From positions 1-12,130 of the forward strand of contig CAMLGR010000139.1 in NCBI GenBank assembly GCA_946479615.1: DNA of 12,130 nt, given 5' to 3'. Within the stretch, counting starts at the first letter, position 1. Every line of letters starts with the position of its first letter. Positions 7,509 to 12,130 of the stretch are shown in pieces. Made by a program: the position numbers and the translations under genes. This DNA comes from an uncultured Bacteroidota bacterium. Lineage in GTDB: Bacteria > Bacteroidota > Bacteroidia > Chitinophagales > Chitinophagaceae. Below the pieces are notes generated by a model. The model made no database searches, was not told where the DNA came from, and worked only from the letters and a program-made list of their open reading frames with translations.

Positions 7509-9437
7509 ATGAAAAGGTGGATGTTAATAGGGCTGTGTTTGCTGTCTGCCGTCGCATGGGCGGGCGGCGATAATGAATATTCTTTTTCTGCTATTCCTGC
7601 TGCATTATTGAAGAATGCCAACGTGGTAAAAAGAGCGGAAGAATACCGTTTTGAAATAACCGGTAAAAATATAGCCCATCTTACTCATAAAGTGGCCTAT
7701 ACCATTCTGAATGAGCAGGGCGATAAATGGAGCTATTATTATGAGGGCTATGATAAGATGCGTACTATCGAATCATTTGATGGCACACTTTATGACGCAA
7801 CAGGAAGAAAGATCAAAAGCCTGAAGAAATCGGATATAAAAGATGTCAGTGGCAATGATGAATCAAGCCTGGCAGATGATAACCGCGCCAAATGGCATAG
7901 CTTTTATTATAAAATATATCCTTATACAATCGAGTATGAAGTGGAGCTAAAGTATAAGGGCACTATGTTCCTCCCGAATTGGATCCCCCAGGAACGGTCC
8001 ATCATGAGCGTTCAGCAAAGCAGTCTTACCGTTATCACACCGGAAGAAAACCCTTTGCACTATAAAATGTTTAATTATAAGGGAGAACCGGTTATATCAC
8101 AGCAGAAAAGCGATAAAGTATACAAATGGGAAGTAAAGAATATCGATGCCGTAGAATCTGAATATGCATCACCTGCATGGCACGAGATCACGACAAGTGT
8201 ATATCTGGCGACAGAGAAATTTACGCTTGGTGATTATGATGGCAGTAATGCAAGCTGGAAAGACTTTGGACGGTTTGTATATGATCTCAAAAAAGACAGG
8301 GATGTATTGCCGGATGATATAAAAAAGAAGGTACATGAACTGACAGATGGCCTTTCCGGACAAAAAGATAAAATCGCCAAACTGTATGAATTCATGCAGC
8401 AGAATACACGGTATATCAGCATTCAATTGGGCATTGGCGGGTGGCAACCGTTCGATGCCAGTTTTGTGGCCACCAGGCGATATGGTGATTGTAAAGCATT
8501 ATCCAATTATATGTACTCCTTGTTGAAGGAAGCAGGTATACGTTCGGTCTATACGGTCGTTACCGCCGGTGATGATAATGATTACCTGATCACCGATCTG
8601 CCCTGTTCGCAGTTCAATCACGTTATCTTATTTGTTCCCAACGGAAAAGATACTACCTGGCTGGAATGTACCAGTCAGACCATAGCGCCCGGCTATATGG
8701 GTGGATTTACCGGCAACCGGTATGCGGTAGCCATTGATGAAAATGGAGGTACATTGGTCCGCACACCCAAATATGGAGCTGATGAAAATGTACAGGTGCG
8801 CACCATCAACGCAACCATCGATGAAGGAGGTAATCTTTCTGCTGTAGTAAAAACACAATACAAAGCCCTGCAACAGGACCGTCTTCATTATGTCACTAAT
8901 GGTTTATCAAAAGATAAACTGATGGAATTTCTGAAAGAAGATATCGAACTGGCTTCTTACGATATCAAAAGTTTCAATTACAAAGAAGAAAAAAGCGCTA
9001 TTCCTGCCATCGACGAAACGCTGGACCTGGTAGCTGATAATTATGCAACCGTCAGTGGTAAACGTTTCTTTGTGGCGCCTAACATTATTTCCAGGGCACA
9101 CCAGAAATTAAAAGTGAATGAGAAGAGGAATAATGAACTGGTGCTGGATATGGAATACAGGGATATCGATTCTACCATTATAACGATACCGGCAGGATAC
9201 ACGGCTGAATCAGTGCCACCGGAAGTAAAAGCAGAAAGTAAATTCGGAAAATACAAGGCCTCTGTTAAACTGGACGGCTCCAGGATCATCTATTACCGCA
9301 TAATGGAACATTACAGCGGCCGTTTCCCCGCGGCTGATTATACCGAGCTGGCTAAATTTTATGAAACGGTCTACAAGGCCGATCGAAACAGGGTAGTGCT
9401 GGTAAAGAATGAAACGGTAGCTCCCAAAGCGTTTTAA
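7509..9437 (+). CDS. DUF3857 and transglutaminase-like protein with Cys-His pair
   Basis: A 642-residue exported protein with a signal peptide (MKRWMLIGLCLLSAVAWAGG), so it acts in the periplasm or at the outer membrane. Residues about 40-225 resemble DUF3857, including YTIEYEVELKYKG. Residues about 285-390 form a transglutaminase-like core: YGDCKALSNYMYSLLKEAGI gives the nucleophile Cys328, FNHVIL gives His371, and WLECTSQ gives Glu386 where the classical family has Asp. The C-terminal 390-642 is beta-rich and of unknown role. The natural substrate of this family is not established. It is translated 3 bp after its non-catalytic-looking paralogue, suggesting joint function. Its TAA stop interlocks with the stop of the convergent barrel gene, leaving no space for a separate terminator. 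Confidence 0.88.
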   Translation: MKRWMLIGLCLLSAVAWAGGDNEYSFSAIPAALLKNANVVKRAEEYRFEITGKNIAHLTHKVAYTILNEQGDKWSYYYEGYDKMRTIESFDGTLYDATGRKIKSLKKSDIKDVSGNDESSLADDNRAKWHSFYYKIYPYTIEYEVELKYKGTMFLPNWIPQERSIMSVQQSSLTVITPEENPLHYKMFNYKGEPVISQQKSDKVYKWEVKNIDAVESEYASPAWHEITTSVYLATEKFTLGDYDGSNASWKDFGRFVYDLKKDRDVLPDDIKKKVHELTDGLSGQKDKIAKLYEFMQQNTRYISIQLGIGGWQPFDASFVATRRYGDCKALSNYMYSLLKEAGIRSVYTVVTAGDDNDYLITDLPCSQFNHVILFVPNGKDTTWLECTSQTIAPGYMGGFTGNRYAVAIDENGGTLVRTPKYGADENVQVRTINATIDEGGNLSAVVKTQYKALQQDRLHYVTNGLSKDKLMEFLKEDIELASYDIKSFNYKEEKSAIPAIDETLDLVADNYATVSGKRFFVAPNIISRAHQKLKVNEKRNNELVLDMEYRDIDSTIITIPAGYTAESVPPEVKAESKFGKYKASVKLDGSRIIYYRIMEHYSGRFPAADYTELAKFYETVYKADRNRVVLVKNETVAPKAF

Positions 9438-10246
9438 AGATTGATGTCGAAACCGATCGTGGCGATCCCTTCCAGGTAGCCAAAACTATGACGGGCGCGG
9501 TTCCCTTTATTATCATTGGTATTGGCCAGCGCATTCAGGTATTTTACATAGCCTGTTTTGCCCGTGGTTTCAATGTATATTTTTTTGAAAGGATAAAAAC
9601 GTAATCCTCCTTCTGCGCTGATATTATATCCTGCAACATGGAAATCGTTGTTCAGTCGCTCACCTTTCCATGTAAAATCAGTACGCGGAATATTGATACC
9701 AGCACCTGCTTTACCAACAACATCCAGCAATTTCCTGTTTTTAGCTTTATTTGGTAACCAGTGATAAACGTTGACATAATTAATATGCAGCCAGTTCGCG
9801 CCATCGGTATGTTCAAAATGAAGAAACCGGTTGGGGTTTAATACACTGTCGCCATCTACATGCACACCATCTATCGTACCGGTAACGTGTACGGTTTGTC
9901 CATCGGAAACGATATACTTGGCATGATCGAAATTCAGTTCGATCGCTTTGGTATGTTTTTCATTTAAATAAAACCCAATGCGGTAATTATATTGTGGAAT
10001 GGATATTTCCAGTGGTTTCTTGAAAATATCATCGTAATTATTCCGGTCATGTGCACGTGCATTGTGCAGGGTGAACCTGTCGCCATTGCCCATCTTAAAA
10101 TGGATATTGCTGTGAGTATACATTTCGACATTATATCCCCATTGGAAATACATGGCTTTGAACCAGCGGGTATCTTTTTTTTCCTGTGCAGATGCGGGTA
10201 CTATAAAAAGACTTGCGAGTAAGCAAAGAAAGAGAGGCTTGTGCAT
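9434..10246 (-). CDS. Conserved outer-membrane beta-barrel-like protein of unknown function
   Basis: A 270-residue secreted protein. Residues 1-20 (MHKPLFLCLLASLFIVPASA) are a signal peptide followed by QEKK. The mature sequence has many short aromatic, alternating strands (AMYFQWGYNVEMY, YNYRIGFYLN, AIELNFDHAKYIV, WLHINYVNVYHWLP, YNISAEGGLRFYPF, IYIETTGKTGYVKY, GYLEGIATIGFDINL), consistent with an outer-membrane barrel, and a His-rich stretch around 144-162. I do not recognise an enzymatic motif such as a lipase or acyltransferase site. The only Met that gives a signal peptide is at 10246. A good -33/-7 promoter sits directly upstream, so the mRNA may have almost no leader. It lies 53 bp downstream of the beta-lactamase-family gene on the same strand and overlaps the convergent DUF3857 gene by 4 bp. 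Confidence 0.72.
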   Translation of the reverse strand: MHKPLFLCLLASLFIVPASAQEKKDTRWFKAMYFQWGYNVEMYTHSNIHFKMGNGDRFTLHNARAHDRNNYDDIFKKPLEISIPQYNYRIGFYLNEKHTKAIELNFDHAKYIVSDGQTVHVTGTIDGVHVDGDSVLNPNRFLHFEHTDGANWLHINYVNVYHWLPNKAKNRKLLDVVGKAGAGINIPRTDFTWKGERLNNDFHVAGYNISAEGGLRFYPFKKIYIETTGKTGYVKYLNALANTNDNKGNRARHSFGYLEGIATIGFDINL

Positions 10247-10250
10247 CCTG

Positions 10251-10281
10251 CAAAAGTATTAATGAATAGGCAAAGTTACAA
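10251..10281 (-). promoter_or_regulatory. Candidate Bacteroidota-type promoter for the 10246 barrel gene
   Basis: On the - strand, TTG (10279-10281), a 20-nt spacer and TACTTTTG (10251-10258) match the Bacteroidota pattern TTG-N17-23-TAnnTTTG exactly. The -7 box ends only 4 nt before the ATG, so transcription would start at or very near the first codon. It lies in the 53-bp gap after the upstream gene, allowing independent expression. Confidence 0.55.
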
Positions 10282-10299
10282 GTCCTGCGGGGCCATTAA

Positions 10300-11328
10300 C
10301 TATTGGCAGGGGACTTCGTTATCGATCAGTTTCTTTAATTGCAACTGCCCGCCTTTTTCATCTTCTATAGGGCTTTTTGTCATAATAAGGCAAGCGTAAC
10401 GGCGGCAAAGATCAATCACGGGAGTGGTGCCGGTAAAACCAGCGCTGCTCAATGCAGAAGCTTTGCTGTCTTTTTCTTCCAATACCCAACTGCCCAATGT
10501 ATAGGTGAGGCCCTGAACAGTCTTCGGAGCGAATTTTATCAATTCTGGTTTTACCTGTATGCTTAACAACTCGTTTACACTTTCTTCACTCAGCACCTGT
10601 TTGCCTTTGTATTTTCCCTTGTTGAGCAACATCACCAGGAATTGCATATAATCGTCTGCGGTCGAGATTGCACCGCCCGAAGGATTGATAGCGCTGGCAT
10701 CGAGCGTACTGAAGCTGGTGCGGCGCATCGTCATCGGGTTGAATAATTTTTGTTTGATCAATACGTCAAACTTTTTCTTGCTTACGATCTCCAGTACACG
10801 GCCGGCAATATCGGGACCAATATCTCCATACCAGAAATCCTGGCTGGGATTGGCCCTGATCTCGCGGGCGGCAAACGAGTTCACCTCATCTTCGAGCGAA
10901 CTATATTTTTTTCTTTCAAATATCTTTTTGCTGTCGCTGATCCCCGTCATGTGAGAGAGGCAGAGACGAAGTGTAATATAATTCTTGCCATACTTCGCAT
11001 ACTCGGGCAGGTAGGTGCTGATCTTATCATCGAGCGATACCTTACCTTCTTCCACCATTACCATTACCAGTGCTGCTGTGAGCCAGGTGCTGGCATCGCC
11101 GATAGGCGCCTGGGTTTTACTATTAAATTCACCCATTTCCTTTTTATAGGCGATCGTATCGCCCTTCCAGACCAGCATCACGAAATTGTTCCCCAGTGCC
11201 TTTTGGTTGGTCTTTAATTCTGTATCGAGGTAGGTCCAGTCCGTTTGGGCAAAAACAGGCTGCAAGAATAACAGGAAGAGCCCTAACAGACTGCATTTCA
11301 GGCAGATCAGATGGGTTTTATATGACAT
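10300..11328 (-). CDS. Beta-lactamase-family (PF00144) serine hydrolase-like protein lacking the SxxK motif
   Basis: A 342-residue exported protein of the class C beta-lactamase/esterase-like family. I chose the ATG at 11328: it begins a signal peptide (MSYKTHLICLKCSLLGLFLL, ending near VFAQ) and is preceded by GGAAAGG, a good ribosome-binding site. A longer frame opens at 11412 but adds 28 residues without a signal. Family features are TAALVMVMVEEGKVSLDDKI, LCLSHMTGI, GGAISTADDYMQFLVMLLNK and SSAGFTGTTPVID near the C terminus. The catalytic SxxK site, expected within PIGDASTWLTAAL (about 75-87), reads D78-A-S-T81, so both nucleophile Ser and Lys are missing. The second motif reads YGD at 167-169 instead of YxN. 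It is probably catalytically inactive or uses other chemistry. It is divergent from clpB across a 138-bp gap. Confidence 0.85.
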   Translation of the reverse strand: MSYKTHLICLKCSLLGLFLLFLQPVFAQTDWTYLDTELKTNQKALGNNFVMLVWKGDTIAYKKEMGEFNSKTQAPIGDASTWLTAALVMVMVEEGKVSLDDKISTYLPEYAKYGKNYITLRLCLSHMTGISDSKKIFERKKYSSLEDEVNSFAAREIRANPSQDFWYGDIGPDIAGRVLEIVSKKKFDVLIKQKLFNPMTMRRTSFSTLDASAINPSGGAISTADDYMQFLVMLLNKGKYKGKQVLSEESVNELLSIQVKPELIKFAPKTVQGLTYTLGSWVLEEKDSKASALSSAGFTGTTPVIDLCRRYACLIMTKSPIEDEKGGQLQLKKLIDNEVPCQ

Positions 11329-11440
11329 TGTTACCTTTCCATATTCCATAATAGAAGAATGAATGATTTTTGATTGTAGCATGGGACTTGTGGTAATAAC
11401 GAAGAACCCCAACTTAAATTTAATAACTCTAAAATAAAGT

Positions 11441-11455
11441 CTTCGCCTGGCGAAG
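11441..11455. promoter_or_regulatory. Perfect palindrome just upstream of clpB
   Basis: CTTCGCCTGGCGAAG is a perfect inverted repeat (seven bases each side of a central T), 11 nt before the clpB start in a divergent intergenic region that is otherwise AT-rich. It could be an operator or, in RNA, a CTTCG/CGAAG hairpin with a CCTGG loop that hinders clpB translation initiation. It is not a CIRCE element (TTAGCACTC-N9-GAGTGCTAA). Function is inferred only from symmetry and position. Confidence 0.4.
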
Positions 11456-11466
11456 CAACAAAATAT

Positions 11467-12130
11467 ATGAACTTAGGAAACTTTACGATAAAAGCTGCTG
11501 AAGCCTTTCAACAGGCCCAGCAAATCGCCTTTAATGCAAAGAATCCGAATATTGAAACGGAGCATATACTAAAGGCGTTGCTCGAACAGCAGGAATCTCC
11601 TGTAGAATACCTGTTGAAGAAAAACAATGTTACGGTCAACCTGGTCGACAGCAAACTGGATGAATTAATAGAAAAGCTGCCCACCACTTCCGGTGAACCC
11701 GCACAACAGATCAGCCGCGAGGCTAATTCAGTCGTGTTACGGGCCGGTGCTGCATTAAAACAATTCAAAGATGAATTTATAACGCCTGAACATTTACTCC
11801 TGGCTATTGTACAGGGGAATGATTCAGCAGCCAAATTATTGAAGAATACCGGGCTGACGGAAAAAGGGCTGGTAGCAGCGATCAATGAATTAAGGAAAGG
11901 GGAAACAGTTACCTCGCAAACCCAGTCGCAGGAATTCAATGCCCTGAATAAATATGCCAAGAACCTGAATGAAATGGCAAGACAGGGTAAACTCGATCCT
12001 GTTATCGGTCGTGATGAAGAGATCAGGAGAACCCTGCACATCTTATCACGCAGAACAAAGAATAATCCTATTCTTGTAGGTGAACCAGGTGTGGGTAAAA
12101 CGGCTATTGCAGAAGGTATTGCACACCGGA
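11467..12130 (+). CDS. clpB: ATP-dependent chaperone ClpB, N-terminal part (continues past window end)
   Basis: ClpB is a cytoplasmic hexameric AAA+ disaggregase that works with DnaK to rescue aggregated proteins after heat stress. Only the first 221 codons are in the window; the frame is open to the last base, so the gene is cut by the window edge and not broken. The start [21 protein letters not shown] opens the Clp N-terminal domain (about 1-145, two Clp-N repeats, with [12 protein letters not shown] and [12 protein letters not shown]). Then come the linker, [20 protein letters not shown], and [20 protein letters not shown], the start of the first nucleotide-binding domain. Walker A GEPGVGKT is at residues 205-212. 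ClpA and ClpC are less likely because of the FTIKAAEA start and the [10 protein letters not shown] segment. A perfect palindrome lies just upstream. Confidence 0.95.
   Translation, partial: MNLGNFTIKAAEAFQQAQQIAFNAKNPNIETEHILKALLEQQESPVEYLLKKNNVTVNLVDSKLDELIEKLPTTSGEPAQQISREANSVVLRAGAALKQFKDEFITPEHLLLAIVQGNDSAAKLLKNTGLTEKGLVAAINELRKGETVTSQTQSQEFNALNKYAKNLNEMARQGKLDPVIGRDEEIRRTLHILSRRTKNNPILVGEPGVGKTAIAEGIAHR

Noticed and set aside
10750..11217. 155-residue open frame on the + strand
   Set aside because: Lies entirely antisense to the well-supported beta-lactamase-family gene and resembles no protein I recognise.
11508..12041. 177-residue open frame on the - strand
   Set aside because: Antisense to clpB; Ser/Cys-rich composition is typical of a shadow frame.

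Overview
The window looks like a chromosomal segment of a Bacteroidota bacterium, most likely of the Chitinophagaceae or a close relative. The evidence is gene content: an ECF sigma factor overlapping a membrane-anchored beta-barrel protein, DUF3857/transglutaminase proteins, an LVIVD-repeat lipoprotein, a short QueG without the C-terminal extension, and several small outer-membrane barrels. Start sites mostly lack Shine-Dalgarno sequences, and TAnnTTTG-type -7 boxes are present. This placement is inference; there is no rRNA or other marker here.

Layout. Positions 1-200 hold a long imperfect palindrome (repeat A). From 201 to 4165 there is a probable four-gene + strand operon: ECF sigma factor, membrane regulator/beta-barrel fusion, LVIVD lipoprotein and small outer-membrane barrel. 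The first two genes overlap and the others are closely spaced. Between convergent genes at 4166-4443 lie two more copies of the palindrome (B and C). queG (epoxyqueuosine reductase) runs on the - strand at 4444-5379. Across a 116-bp divergent gap, two tandem DUF3857/transglutaminase-like genes run on the + strand (5496-7505 and 7509-9437). The second meets a - strand beta-barrel gene (9434-10246) tail to tail, with interlocked stop codons. Upstream of that barrel on the same strand is a beta-lactamase-family protein (10300-11328) whose SxxK motif is lost. Divergent from it, clpB starts at 11467 and leaves the window after the first Walker A motif.

How the genes may work together. The first operon resembles a cell-envelope signalling unit: a sigma factor, its probable membrane partner and two envelope proteins. 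The DUF3857 pair combines a protein with an intact Cys-His pair and one in which both residues are replaced, suggesting an enzyme with a non-catalytic partner. queG (tRNA modification) and clpB (protein disaggregation) are housekeeping genes. No transposase, integrase, phage gene, CRISPR array, tRNA or rRNA was seen.

The observation I rate most worth pursuing is the three-copy palindrome. Each copy can fold into a 30-40 bp stem. By hand count, nearly all departures from perfect pairing are G-U wobbles when read as + strand RNA, and one base pair covaries between copies.
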